Positions 35,091 through 42,918 of a stretch of DNA of 64,000 nucleotides are shown one piece after another. The stretch comes from FEN-1219 sp963817615 (GTDB taxonomy: Bacteria; Pseudomonadota; Gammaproteobacteria; Steroidobacterales; Rariloculaceae). The translations under genes were made by a program, and so were the position numbers. Where the stretch lies: assembly GCA_963817615.1 (NCBI GenBank), contig CAWFPH010000003.1:1426001-1490000 (forward strand). The letters run 5' to 3'. How positions within the stretch are numbered: position 1 is the stretch's first letter; each line of letters starts with the position of its first letter. Under the pieces are notes generated by a model. That model saw nothing but the letters and a program-made list of their open reading frames with translations, had not been told where the DNA came from and did no database searches.

Positions 35091-35137
35091 CTACGTAATA
35101 TTACGTAGTGACCGTCCTTTGTTGGCAGCCCTAGAGT
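35091..35137 (+). promoter_or_regulatory. Palindromic operator and promoter of the HMA-acyltransferase-GNAT operon
   Basis: CTACGTAATATTACGTAG (35091-35108) is a perfect 18-bp palindrome made of two TACGTA cores. From the first core to TAGAGT (35132-35137) is 40 bp. GGAGG precedes GTG 35164. This is the only fully symmetric copy of the site in the window. Confidence 0.62.
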
Positions 35138-35163
35138 GCAAGGAGCCACAGGAGGAAGCCAAC

Positions 35164-35412
35164 GTGAAAACCATCCACACCGTATTGCGCGAGGACTTCG
35201 GCCAGCTCGATCGAAATCTGGTCAGGACCGAGCTGCTCGCCGAGAAGGGCATCCGCGACGTGGCATACGAGCATGCACGCAATCGTCTGACGATCGAGTA
35301 CGACCCGGCCGTCCTGACCGACCAGAAGCTGCTCGACATCATGTGCCGCTACGGCGTCTTTCCGGAGAGCTCAGCCGACGCGGGCGATGACCCCCGACGC
35401 GGCGACGGCTGA
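35164..35412 (+). CDS. Small HMA-fold-like protein, copy 2
   Basis: 82 residues from GTG 35164 (GGAGG 8 nt upstream). KTIHTVLREDFGQLDRNLVRTELLAEKGIRDVAYEHARNRLTIEYDPAVLTDQKLLDIMCRYGV resembles the gene at 29544 and HMA folds, again without C-x-x-C. It overlaps the next gene by 26 nt, so it is the leader of an operon with the acyl ligase/acyltransferase fusion and GNAT. Confidence 0.78.
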   Translation: MKTIHTVLREDFGQLDRNLVRTELLAEKGIRDVAYEHARNRLTIEYDPAVLTDQKLLDIMCRYGVFPESSADAGDDPRRGDG

Positions 35413-38041
35413 GGCGTCCCGGCAGACGTTGGCAGCTCTCGTCGAAGCGCTCGGCGGGAGCGGCGGCGATCGGCCGGCGCTGGTCGCATTTCACGCGACC
35501 GGCATGAGCCCGGTGAGCCGCGCCGACCTTGCTGCCGCGATGCGGCGCACGGCGCGGGCACTCCGGGCCCGCGGCATCGCGACCGGCGACCGGGTCGCCC
35601 TGTGGGCGCCGAACAGCGCCGACTGGGTCGCTGCCTATTTCGGCATCGTGCTCGCGGGCGCGGCCGTCGTACCGCTCGATTTCCAGGCGACGGCCGACTC
35701 GGCGAGCGCCGCGATCGCGCACGCGTCGCCGCGGCTGCTCGTGACGACGGCCGCGCGTTGGGCGGAGATCGAGACCCGCGCCGCGGTCACGGATTGGCTG
35801 CTGCTCGACGGTGGCGCACCGGACCACGCATGGCGCGATCTACGTGCGCCGGCCGATGCCGAGTTGCCTGCGCTCACGCCCGACGATCTTGCGGCGCTGC
35901 TCTACACCTCGGGCACCACCGGCGCGCCGAAGGCCGTGCCGCTCACCCACGGGGAGCTCGCCGCGAACGCCGCCTCGCTGCGCGCGGCCGATTTGATCGA
36001 GGCACACGACCGCGTGCTGCTGCCGCTGCCGCTGCATCACACCTATCCGTTCACGGTCGGCTTGCTCACGGTGCTCGGTGTGGGCGGCGCCGTCATTCTG
36101 CCGGCCGGGCTCTCGGGTCCCGAGCTCGCGCGGGCGGCGCGCGAGGGCGAGGCCACCGCGCTGCTCGCCGTGCCGCGGCTCTGCGAGGCGCTCTGGGCAA
36201 GCATCTTGGCCGGCGTCGAGCACCACGGCACCTGGACCGCGCGCGGATTTCGCGCGCTGCTCGCGCTCTGCGCGGCCGCGCGCCGCACGACCGGCGCAAA
36301 CTTGGGCCGGACGCTGTTTCGCCCGATCCGTTCTCGGCTCGGACCGCGGCTCACGCTGATCGGCTGCGGCGGCGCGAAGTTGCCCGATCGGCTCGGATCG
36401 AACCTCGAAGCACTCGGCTGGACCGTGCTCACCGGCTATGGACTGACCGAGACGGCGCCGGTGCTCACATTCAACGATCGCCGCCACGCGAAGCTCGGAA
36501 CCGAAGGGCGAACGTTGCCCGGCGTCGAGATCAAGATTGCGACGCCGGCCGAAGGCGAGCGTCACGGCGAAATCCTCGCGCGGGGGCCGAGCGTGTTCAA
36601 AGGCTATTGGCACGACGCCGCGGAAACGGCCGCGGCGTTCACGCCGGACGGCTGGTTCAAGACCGGCGACTTGGGCTGGCTCGACGCGGACGGCTTTCTG
36701 CACGTCGTCGGTCGCAGCAAAGAGCTGCTCGTGCTCGCGGACGGCAAGAAGATCTTTCCGGAAGCGCTCGAGAAACTCTACGCGGCCTCACCGCTCGTGC
36801 ACGAGATCGCGGTGCTCGAGCGCAACGGCGCACTCGTCGCGCTCGTCGTGCCGGACGAGCAAGAGGTGCGCAAGCGCGGGGCGCTGCGCGAAGCGGCGCT
36901 CGTGCGTGAAGACCTCGAGGACGTGGGTGCGAAGCTCGCACCGTATCAACGTTTGCGTGCGTACCGCATCACGCCGACGCCGCTGCCGCGCACTCAGCTC
37001 GGCAAGCTCAAGCGTCACCAGCTGGCAGAGCTCTACGACGCCTCCGCGCGCCCGCGCTCGGAGCGGCGCCGTGAGCTACCCGAGGAAGATCGCCGGCTGC
37101 TCGCAACCGACCGCGCACGGCGCACGTGGCAATGGCTCGTGGAGCGCTATCCCGACACGCCGCTCGATCTCGACACGAGCCCGCAGCTCGATCTGCATAT
37201 CGACTCGCTCGAATGGGTCGCGATCACCGTGGAGCTCGAGCAGCGGCTCGGCGTCGCGCTGTCGAGCGAGGCGCTCGCGCGCATCCTCACGCTGCGCGAC
37301 CTGCTGCGCGAGATCGAGGCCGCGCCGACTGCGGACGAGGCGCCGCCGCGCGCGCCCGCCGTCGAGTTCGAGCCGCCGGGGCCCGCTCTGCGGGTGCTCG
37401 GCGCGGCGCTGCTGCTGCTCGTGCGCGCAGTCATGCGGGTGGGATTCCGGCTCGAGGTCGAGGGCACCGAGCACTTGCGCGGCGAGGAGCCGCTCGTGAT
37501 TACGCCGAATCATGCGAGCTATCTCGACCCCCTCGCGCTCGCGGCCGCGCTGCCGTGGCGGCGGCTCCGGCGCACGTACTGGGCCGGCTGGGTCGGCGTG
37601 CTGTACACGGATCCGATTCGGCGATTCTTCGCGCGCGCGCTCCAGGTCTTTCCCGTGGATCCCGATCGCGATCTCGCGAGCGCGCTCGACGTCGCCCGCG
37701 ACCTCACGCGCCGCGGCATGAGCGTCGTCTGGTTCCCGGAGGGCCGGCGTTCGCCGACGGGTGCGCTCGAGCCGTTCCAAGCCGGCGTCGGCCGGCTGCT
37801 GAGCGACGTGCCCGCGGCCGCGCTGCCGGCAGCGATTCACGGCACGTTCGCCGCGTGGCCGAAGCAACGGCGGTTGCCGCGGCTCGCACGCCTCCACGTC
37901 GCCTTCGGCGCGGCGCGGCCGCTGACCGAAGCCGAGCGCCGCGGCGATTCCGCGCTCATTCGCAGGGACCTCGAGCACGCGCTCAAGCAGTTGCTCCAGG
38001 AATCGGCGCCCGAGCCGCATCGCGAAGTGCCCACCCATTGA
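35387..38041 (+). CDS. Fused acyl-AMP ligase, acyl carrier domain and lysophospholipid acyltransferase
   Basis: 884 residues. Residues 20-560 form an AMP-binding enzyme (LLYTSGTTGAPKAVPLTHGE; TGYGLTETAPVLTFN; GWFKTGDLGWLD). Residues about 570-645 form a carrier domain (LDTSPQLDLHIDSLEWVAITVELEQRLGV, with the Ser for phosphopantetheine). Residues 660-884 form an acyltransferase (NHASYLDPLALAA with NHx4D; FPEGRRSPTG). It can activate a fatty acid, load it on its own carrier and esterify a glycerophospholipid, like an Aas analogue without the transporter. Membrane-associated. Confidence 0.88.
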   Translation: MTPDAATAEASRQTLAALVEALGGSGGDRPALVAFHATGMSPVSRADLAAAMRRTARALRARGIATGDRVALWAPNSADWVAAYFGIVLAGAAVVPLDFQATADSASAAIAHASPRLLVTTAARWAEIETRAAVTDWLLLDGGAPDHAWRDLRAPADAELPALTPDDLAALLYTSGTTGAPKAVPLTHGELAANAASLRAADLIEAHDRVLLPLPLHHTYPFTVGLLTVLGVGGAVILPAGLSGPELARAAREGEATALLAVPRLCEALWASILAGVEHHGTWTARGFRALLALCAAARRTTGANLGRTLFRPIRSRLGPRLTLIGCGGAKLPDRLGSNLEALGWTVLTGYGLTETAPVLTFNDRRHAKLGTEGRTLPGVEIKIATPAEGERHGEILARGPSVFKGYWHDAAETAAAFTPDGWFKTGDLGWLDADGFLHVVGRSKELLVLADGKKIFPEALEKLYAASPLVHEIAVLERNGALVALVVPDEQEVRKRGALREAALVREDLEDVGAKLAPYQRLRAYRITPTPLPRTQLGKLKRHQLAELYDASARPRSERRRELPEEDRRLLATDRARRTWQWLVERYPDTPLDLDTSPQLDLHIDSLEWVAITVELEQRLGVALSSEALARILTLRDLLREIEAAPTADEAPPRAPAVEFEPPGPALRVLGAALLLLVRAVMRVGFRLEVEGTEHLRGEEPLVITPNHASYLDPLALAAALPWRRLRRTYWAGWVGVLYTDPIRRFFARALQVFPVDPDRDLASALDVARDLTRRGMSVVWFPEGRRSPTGALEPFQAGVGRLLSDVPAAALPAAIHGTFAAWPKQRRLPRLARLHVAFGAARPLTEAERRGDSALIRRDLEHALKQLLQESAPEPHREVPTH

Positions 38042-38057
38042 TTCGCCGGAGACGATC

Positions 38058-38585
38058 ATGAGCGAAACGCAACCGCAATCTTGGGTCGAGACGCTTGCGG
38101 ACGGCAGCCGCGTGCTGGTTCGGCCGATCCGGCAGGACGACGTCGCGCGCAACTCGGCGTTCATCGAGGGCTTGTCGCCGCCGAGCAAGCACTTCCTGTT
38201 CCTCGGTGGCATTGCGAAATTGAGCGACGCCGCACTCAGGCGGCTCTGCGGACCCGATCCCGAGCACGACATGGTCTACGTCGCGCTGGCGTCGGACGCG
38301 CCCGATGCGCCGCAGATCGGCGTCTGCCGCTACGCCGGCGCCGATGCGGTGCGCGGTGCCGAGATCTCGGTGGCCGTCGCCGACGCGTGGCAGCACAAGG
38401 GCCTCGGCAAGCGGCTGCTCACACGTTTGATCGACTACGCGCGCGTGCAAGGGATTTCGAGACTCTACTCGATGGACGCGGCCAACAATTCGCGGATGCG
38501 CACGCTCGCGAAGCATCTCGGCTTCGCGGAGCAACCGGACCCCGACGACATCCGGCAGGTGATCTACTCGCTCGACCTGCGCTGA
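38058..38585 (+). CDS. GNAT-family N-acetyltransferase
   Basis: 175 residues, GGAG before ATG 38058. LADGSRVLVRPIRQDDVARNSAFIEGLSPPSKHFLFLGG at the N-terminus, the acetyl-CoA loop VAVADAWQHKGLGKRLLTRLIDYARVQGISRLYSMDAANNSRMRTLAKHLGF near the C-terminus. In homologous proteins this domain modifies lysine residues of acyl-CoA synthetases, and here it directly follows a synthetase, so control of that enzyme by acetylation is an attractive inference. Confidence 0.87.
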   Translation: MSETQPQSWVETLADGSRVLVRPIRQDDVARNSAFIEGLSPPSKHFLFLGGIAKLSDAALRRLCGPDPEHDMVYVALASDAPDAPQIGVCRYAGADAVRGAEISVAVADAWQHKGLGKRLLTRLIDYARVQGISRLYSMDAANNSRMRTLAKHLGFAEQPDPDDIRQVIYSLDLR

Positions 38586-38927
38586 AGGGCGACGGTCATA
38601 GTCGCCGTTCGGCGACACCTCGGTAGCGTTCCTATCGCGCACGCCTGTCGCGCCGCGCAGAATCAGCGCCGTTGTTTGACAGGCGATCCGAGGAGGATGG
38701 GACCGTGGAACTTCGGATCCTCGCTCTTGTCGGAATCGTGGACTTCGCGGCCCCTCATGGCGTCGAAGAGATCCCGGTCAAAGCGGCTTCAGGCCGCGGC
38801 CGTGCGCCCGGATTCCCCCCTCCGCGGCGCACGGCTTTCCTTATTGGACGCACCCCTACGTAGTTGCCACAACGGACGCGCGTCCGCGGCGCGGTACACT
38901 GTGATCCTCTCAACCCTAGGTGCCCGC
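38586..38927. other. Gene-poor gap with hairpin, operator and a possible micro-ORF
   Basis: 342 nt. A 6-bp stem GGCGAC/GTCGCC (38588-38606) follows the GNAT stop. The cytochrome promoter lies at 38857-38900. The minus strand 38663-38758 encodes 31 residues (MRGREVHDSDKSEDPKFHGP...) in a protein-like composition, but without a good ribosome binding site. Confidence 0.4.
38857..38900 (+). promoter_or_regulatory. FixJ-type operator and promoter of the cytochrome c gene
   Basis: TACGTAGTTGCCACAA (38857-38872), nearly the consensus, then TACACT (38895-38900) 38 bp from the core start. Predicted leader about 21 nt. Confidence 0.62.
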
Positions 38928-39317
38928 ATGAGACGTCGCCTCGCATTCGCCGCGCTGCTCGCGGCGCCGCTGCTCGTCACCGGTTCCGCGCTTGCCCAGG
39001 AATCCGGTTCCCGCTTGTTCCTCACGCACTGCGCGTCGTGCCACGGCGCCGATGGCGAAGGCGGCGGGCCGGTCGCTGCGGCGCTCGCGGTGTCGATACC
39101 GAACCTGCGCACGCTCACGCAGCGCAACCACGGCGAGTTCCCGGCCCAGGCCGTGATGGAGTACATCGACGGCCGCAAGAGCCCGGCAGCGCACGGCGAC
39201 CGTGCAATGCCGGTCTGGGGCGAAGTGTTTCGCGAGAGCGAAGGCGGCGGCGATGCGCAAGCGGCCGCGCGGATCGCGGCGCTCGTCGCATTCATTCGGA
39301 GCTTGCAGTACCCCTAG
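38928..39317 (+). CDS. Periplasmic class I cytochrome c
   Basis: 129 residues. A signal peptide (1-23, ending GSALA), then the heme site C-A-S-C-H (residues 35-39) followed by GADGEGGGPVAAAL and a downstream methionine (AMPVWG) as the likely sixth ligand. Monoheme electron carrier. Could take electrons from a quinol oxidase chain or from the SQR route. The 3' end overlaps the convergent fixJ by 26 nt. Confidence 0.9.
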   Translation: MRRRLAFAALLAAPLLVTGSALAQESGSRLFLTHCASCHGADGEGGGPVAAALAVSIPNLRTLTQRNHGEFPAQAVMEYIDGRKSPAAHGDRAMPVWGEVFRESEGGGDAQAAARIAALVAFIRSLQYP

Positions 39318-39963
39318 GCGCGCTCGGATCGAGCTTGCCGACGGCCTGCACCAGCTCGGCGAGCGAGCGCATCTTGAGCTTGCGCATCACCCGCGCGCGG
39401 TGCAGCTCGACCGTGCGCTGGCTCACGCCCAAATCCATCGCGATGACTTTATTCGCGTGGCCCTTCACGACCCGCCGCATGACCTCGGTCTCCCGCGGCG
39501 TGAGCAGCGCGAGACGATCGCGAATCGCCTGCTCGGATGCGCGCGTCGTGCGGCGTTCCTTGTCGATCGCGAGCGCTTTGTGGATGCGGTCGAGCAGATC
39601 CTGATCGCGGAACGGCTTCTGGATGAAGTCGCTCGCACCGGATTTCATCGCATTGACGGCCATCGGCACGTCACCGTGGCCCGTGATGAAGATCACCGGG
39701 ATGTCGGCGCCCTGCTCGTTCAGCCGCTGCTGCAGCTCGAGGCCGCTCAAGCCCGGCATTCGAATGTCCGCGACCAGGCACGAATGGCGCTCGGAATCGT
39801 AGTGCTCCAGAAACTCGAGCGCGGACGGGTGGAGCTCGCACTCCAGACCGACCGAGCGCAGCAACAGCCCGAGCGCGTCGCGCACGGCGTCGTCGTCGTC
39901 GACCAGGTAGATCAAGGGTTCGTCGCGGTTACGGTGCGGCCGCTGCGCGCCGGCGGTCTTCAT
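39292..39963 (-). CDS. fixJ: FixJ-family response regulator
   Basis: 223 residues. Receiver domain (residues 15-130) with acidic pair DDDD, phosphoacceptor Asp in VADIRMPGLSG, the Thr in FITGHGD and Lys in IQKPF. C-terminal LuxR-type HTH (LTPRETEVMRRVVKGHANKVIAMDLGVSQRTVELHRARVMRKLKM). Full FixJ architecture. Likely activator at the TACGTA operators found across the island. Encoded 11 nt after fixL. Confidence 0.92.
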   Translation of the reverse strand: MKTAGAQRPHRNRDEPLIYLVDDDDAVRDALGLLLRSVGLECELHPSALEFLEHYDSERHSCLVADIRMPGLSGLELQQRLNEQGADIPVIFITGHGDVPMAVNAMKSGASDFIQKPFRDQDLLDRIHKALAIDKERRTTRASEQAIRDRLALLTPRETEVMRRVVKGHANKVIAMDLGVSQRTVELHRARVMRKLKMRSLAELVQAVGKLDPSAPRGTASSE

Positions 39964-39974
39964 GCCAATCGTTC

Positions 39975-41108
39975 CTAGGACTTCTGACCCGGAGGCGCAC
40001 CCTCGCCCGCTTCGGACTCCTCGGCCGGCGGCAGGCGCATCTCGAAGACGGTGCCGCCGTCGGGGTTGTCGTGATACGTCAACGTGCCGCCGTAAGACTG
40101 AACGATGGTTCGGCTGATCGCAAGCCCCACGCCGAGCCCCTCGCGCTTCGTAGAGACGAACGGGTGGAACACGTTGTCCCCGAGCTGGCGCGACACGCCG
40201 TGGCCGTGGTCGGCGACCGCGACCCGCACACCGTCGCCTTCCGCGGCGGTCGAGATCACGATGCCCTTCCCCTTCGCGAGCGTGCCGCGCATCGCGTCGA
40301 CCGCGTTGCGCGTCAGGTTCAACAGCACCTGCTGCAGCTGGACCGCATTGCCGCGAACGGCCGCCAGGCCTTCGGCGAACTCCGTGCGCACGCGGATGCC
40401 TTCGGCGTGCGCATCGGCCTCGATCAGGTTCAGCACGTCGCCGACCACGGCATTGATTGCGAGCCGCTGTGTCTCGATCTCCTGCTTGCGGATGAACTTG
40501 CGCAGATTATGGATCACCTCACCTGCCCGCCGCGCTTGGTCGTCGATCTTGTCGCAGATCTCCGCGAACGTGCGTTTGTCGGCTTCGCGCGCAATGATCC
40601 GCTTCGCCGCCTGGGCGTAGGTCGCAATCGCACTGAGCGGTTGATTGATCTCGTGCGCGATGCCGGCGGCCATCTCGCCGAGCAGGTTGAAGCGCCCGAG
40701 ATGCGCGAGCCGCGCATCGAGCGCGCGCACACGTTGCTCCGCCGCGCGCTGACTTCTGAGATCGCGGATGACGCCGACGAAACGCCGCCCTTCCGCGTCG
40801 TTCGCTTCGCCCACCGACAGCGAGATCGGCAGCGTAGAGCCGTCTGCGTGCCGGCCGAGCACCTCGCGACCGATGCCGATCACGCGCCGCTCGCCGGTGT
40901 CGCGATAGTGCTGCATGTACCCGTCGTGACGCGAGCGGTCCGGCTCGGGCATCAGCAGGCTCACGTTCTTGCCGAGCACATCGGCCGCCGGGTAGCCGAA
41001 CAATCGTTCGGCCGCGGCGTTGAAGGTGGCGATGCGTCCCCGCTCGTCGATCACGACGATCGCATCGACGCATGCGTCGAGAAGCGCATGATATTCGGCG
41101 GCTGCCAT
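39975..41108 (-). CDS. fixL: FixL-type PAS sensor histidine kinase, probable heme oxygen sensor
   Basis: 377 residues, no membrane helix. PAS domain (about 1-125) with RHDGYMQHYRDTGERRVIGIGREVLG: His61 and Arg81 sit 20 residues apart, as the proximal heme His200 and ligand-controlling Arg220 do in Bradyrhizobium FixL. HisKA H-box GIAHEINQPLSAIATYAQAA, N-box LLNLTRNAVDAM, G-boxes VADHGHGVS and GLGVGLAISRTIV. Autophosphorylates when oxygen is low. The ATG is at the predicted transcription start of an operator-bearing promoter. Confidence 0.93.
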   Translation of the reverse strand: MAAAEYHALLDACVDAIVVIDERGRIATFNAAAERLFGYPAADVLGKNVSLLMPEPDRSRHDGYMQHYRDTGERRVIGIGREVLGRHADGSTLPISLSVGEANDAEGRRFVGVIRDLRSQRAAEQRVRALDARLAHLGRFNLLGEMAAGIAHEINQPLSAIATYAQAAKRIIAREADKRTFAEICDKIDDQARRAGEVIHNLRKFIRKQEIETQRLAINAVVGDVLNLIEADAHAEGIRVRTEFAEGLAAVRGNAVQLQQVLLNLTRNAVDAMRGTLAKGKGIVISTAAEGDGVRVAVADHGHGVSRQLGDNVFHPFVSTKREGLGVGLAISRTIVQSYGGTLTYHDNPDGGTVFEMRLPPAEESEAGEGAPPGQKS

Positions 41109-41114
41109 GGCGCG

Positions 41115-41213
41115 CTATTGATCGTCACCGGCGGTCGGTGCCGCCATACGTAGTTTCCGACAGAGCCTAGGCATTTCAGCGGACTTTTGGCCGGCGGCGG
41201 GCGCGAGTATAAA
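41115..41213. promoter_or_regulatory. Bidirectional operator between fixL and the third Usp gene
   Basis: Core TACGTA at 41147-41152. Plus: TACGTAGTTTCCGACA (41147-41162), a degenerate second copy TAGGCATTTCAGCGG (41168) and -10 TATAAA (41208-41213); 61 bp from the first core, 40 from the second. Minus: TACGTATGGCGG (41152-41141), identical to the BCAM0308 element, with AATAGC/CAATAG 32-33 bp on, ending 6-8 nt before fixL ATG 41108. fixLJ is therefore probably autoregulated. Confidence 0.6.
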
Positions 41214-41247
41214 TCGAGCGTCGCTCCATTGCCGTCCGAGGTGCATC

Positions 41248-42192
41248 GTGGCCGAGCCTAAACGCATTCTGGTGATCGTCGATCCAACCGCAGCGTCGCA
41301 GCCCGCGCTCGAGCGCGCAGCCTGGCTCGCCGAGCGCTTGCCGGCCAAGCTGGAGCTGTTCATCTGCGACTACGCGCCCCACCTGGTCGACCAGAGCGTA
41401 TTCGATCCCTCTTCGCTCGCGGCCGCGCGCAAGAGCCTGATCGCGAGTCACGTGCGGCGCCTCGAGGAGCTCGCTCGGCCGCTGACGGCGAAAGGGCTCA
41501 CGGTGGCGGTCGACGCGCGCTGGGACTCGCCGCTCTACGAGGGGATCGTGCGCAAGGCCGTGGAATCGCGCGCCGAGCTCGTGCTCAAGGACACGCACTA
41601 CCATCCCGTGCTCAAACGCTCGATCTTCTCGAATACCGACTGGAACCTCGTCCGCACGTGCCCGACGCCGCTGTGGCTGGTGAAGCCGCGAGCGGTGGGC
41701 CTGAAACCGTGCATCGTCGCGGCGGTCGACCCGCTGCACGAGCGCGACAAGCCCGCCGAGCTCGATCACCGGATCATTGCGGCCGGCGAGGAGCTCACCG
41801 CAGCGCTGGGGGGCGAGCTGCACGTGCTCCATGCCTACGACATTGCGCCGATACTCGCCTCGTCGTCGGACTCGCTCACGATGCCGATCGCGTTGCCTAT
41901 TCAGGAACTCAGCGAGATCTTGCGCAACGAGCACACCGATGCGGTTCATGAGCTCACCGATGCGCACAAGATCCCCCGCGAGCGCGTCCACATTCAGCAA
42001 GGCGGCACGCGACAAGCCCTCTGCGAGATCACCGAGCAACTGCGGGCGGACCTCGTCGTGATGGGCGCGGTGTCGCGCAGCGGACTCAAGCGTCTGTTTC
42101 TCGGCAATACCGCCGAGGACGTGCTCGACCGGCTCGACTGCGATCTGTTGATCGTGAAGCCCGCGGAGCTCGCGCCGGATCTGCCGAGCTAG
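41248..42192 (+). CDS. Tandem-domain universal stress protein (UspE-like)
   Basis: 314 residues, two Usp domains: KRILVIVDPTAASQPALERAAWLAERLPAKLELFICDY at the N-terminus, KPCIVAAVDPLHERDKPAELDHRIIAAGEELTAALGGELHVLHAYD in the middle and VVMGAVSRSGLKRLFLGNTAEDVLDRLDCDLLIVKP (nucleotide-binding) at the end. Divergent from fixL and sharing its operator region. Confidence 0.9.
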   Translation: MAEPKRILVIVDPTAASQPALERAAWLAERLPAKLELFICDYAPHLVDQSVFDPSSLAAARKSLIASHVRRLEELARPLTAKGLTVAVDARWDSPLYEGIVRKAVESRAELVLKDTHYHPVLKRSIFSNTDWNLVRTCPTPLWLVKPRAVGLKPCIVAAVDPLHERDKPAELDHRIIAAGEELTAALGGELHVLHAYDIAPILASSSDSLTMPIALPIQELSEILRNEHTDAVHELTDAHKIPRERVHIQQGGTRQALCEITEQLRADLVVMGAVSRSGLKRLFLGNTAEDVLDRLDCDLLIVKPAELAPDLPS

Positions 42193-42532
42193 CGTCGGAG
42201 CCTGACCCGGGGCCCACCGAGGCTGCCCGTCGCCAGACGATCGCAGCCACGCACAGGCGTTCGCGACGCTGCTTCCCGCGCACTCGCGAACGACGACGAA
42301 GCAATCGCCGCGCTCGAGTCGATCGTCGGTTGGCGAGCGAAGCGCCGCATCAAGGGCAAGGTCGTGCTCGGCGGAATCGAAGGCATCGATGCCGGCTTCG
42401 GAGATCTACGACGGTCCGCGCCATTGGAGACTGCCGTGGCTTTCCCGTCGCACCTGCCGCGGAGCACATACCACGCGCCCGATCTCGGCGCACGCGTGCG
42501 CCGATCGATCACCGCGACGCACCTGCGTGCGG
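42193..42532. other. Gene-poor gap, possibly a decayed gene
   Basis: 340 nt. One plus-strand frame stays open and reads VRDAASRALANDDEAIAALESIVGWRAKRRIKGKVVLGGIEGIDAGFGDLRR (about 42259-42411), protein-like but without a start codon or a family I recognise. It may be a degraded coding region. Confidence 0.35.
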
Positions 42533-42748
42533 CTAGCGGTGCGCGGTTGCGAGCTCTTGGCAGGAGCGCACGCCGAGCTTCCGCATCACCATCGCGGCCG
42601 GGCAGAAACCCGTGAACGCCTGCTGGAACAGGTTCGCGCCCACGAACACCGTGAGCCAGACGAACCACGGGTGCACGAAGTACGTCAGCGCAACCGACAA
42701 CAGCACCATGAATCCTGCGAAAGCTTCGACACTGCGTTCGAGCGACAT
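42533..42748 (-). CDS. YgaP-like DUF2892 membrane protein
   Basis: 71 residues from ATG 42748 with GGAGGTG upstream (an ATG at 42763 would put that site inside the gene). SLERSVEAFAGFMVLLSVALTYFVHPWFVWLTVFVGANLFQQAFTGFCPAAMVMRKLGV: two membrane helices and a C-P motif at the end of the second, the DUF2892 pattern of inner-membrane partners of rhodanese/sulfur proteins. The neighbouring SQR makes a sulfur-related role plausible. A degenerate operator (GGTAGAATCCGCAAT, 42836-42822 on the minus strand) lies upstream without a good -10 box. Confidence 0.83.
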   Translation of the reverse strand: MSLERSVEAFAGFMVLLSVALTYFVHPWFVWLTVFVGANLFQQAFTGFCPAAMVMRKLGVRSCQELATAHR

Positions 42749-42854
42749 GTCCCACACCTCCATCTACGCCGCGCCTGCGGCGAATCTGCAAGCAGGGTGG
42801 GAGCGGCAAGCGTTGCGCGCAATTGCGGATTCTACCGATGCCCTTCGCGGCCAA

Positions 42855-42889
42855 TACGAATGGCCCATCAGGCAGCCCGAGCGTATCTA
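42855..42889 (+). promoter_or_regulatory. FixJ-type operator and promoter of the sqr-efflux operon
   Basis: TACGAATGGCCCATC (42855-42869), then TATCTA (42884-42889) exactly 29 bp from the first T, the hsp20-type arrangement. GGAGG 9 nt before ATG 42919. Confidence 0.52.
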
Positions 42890-42918
42890 TTGACCACTAT
42901 TTACGGAGGGTCCGAATC

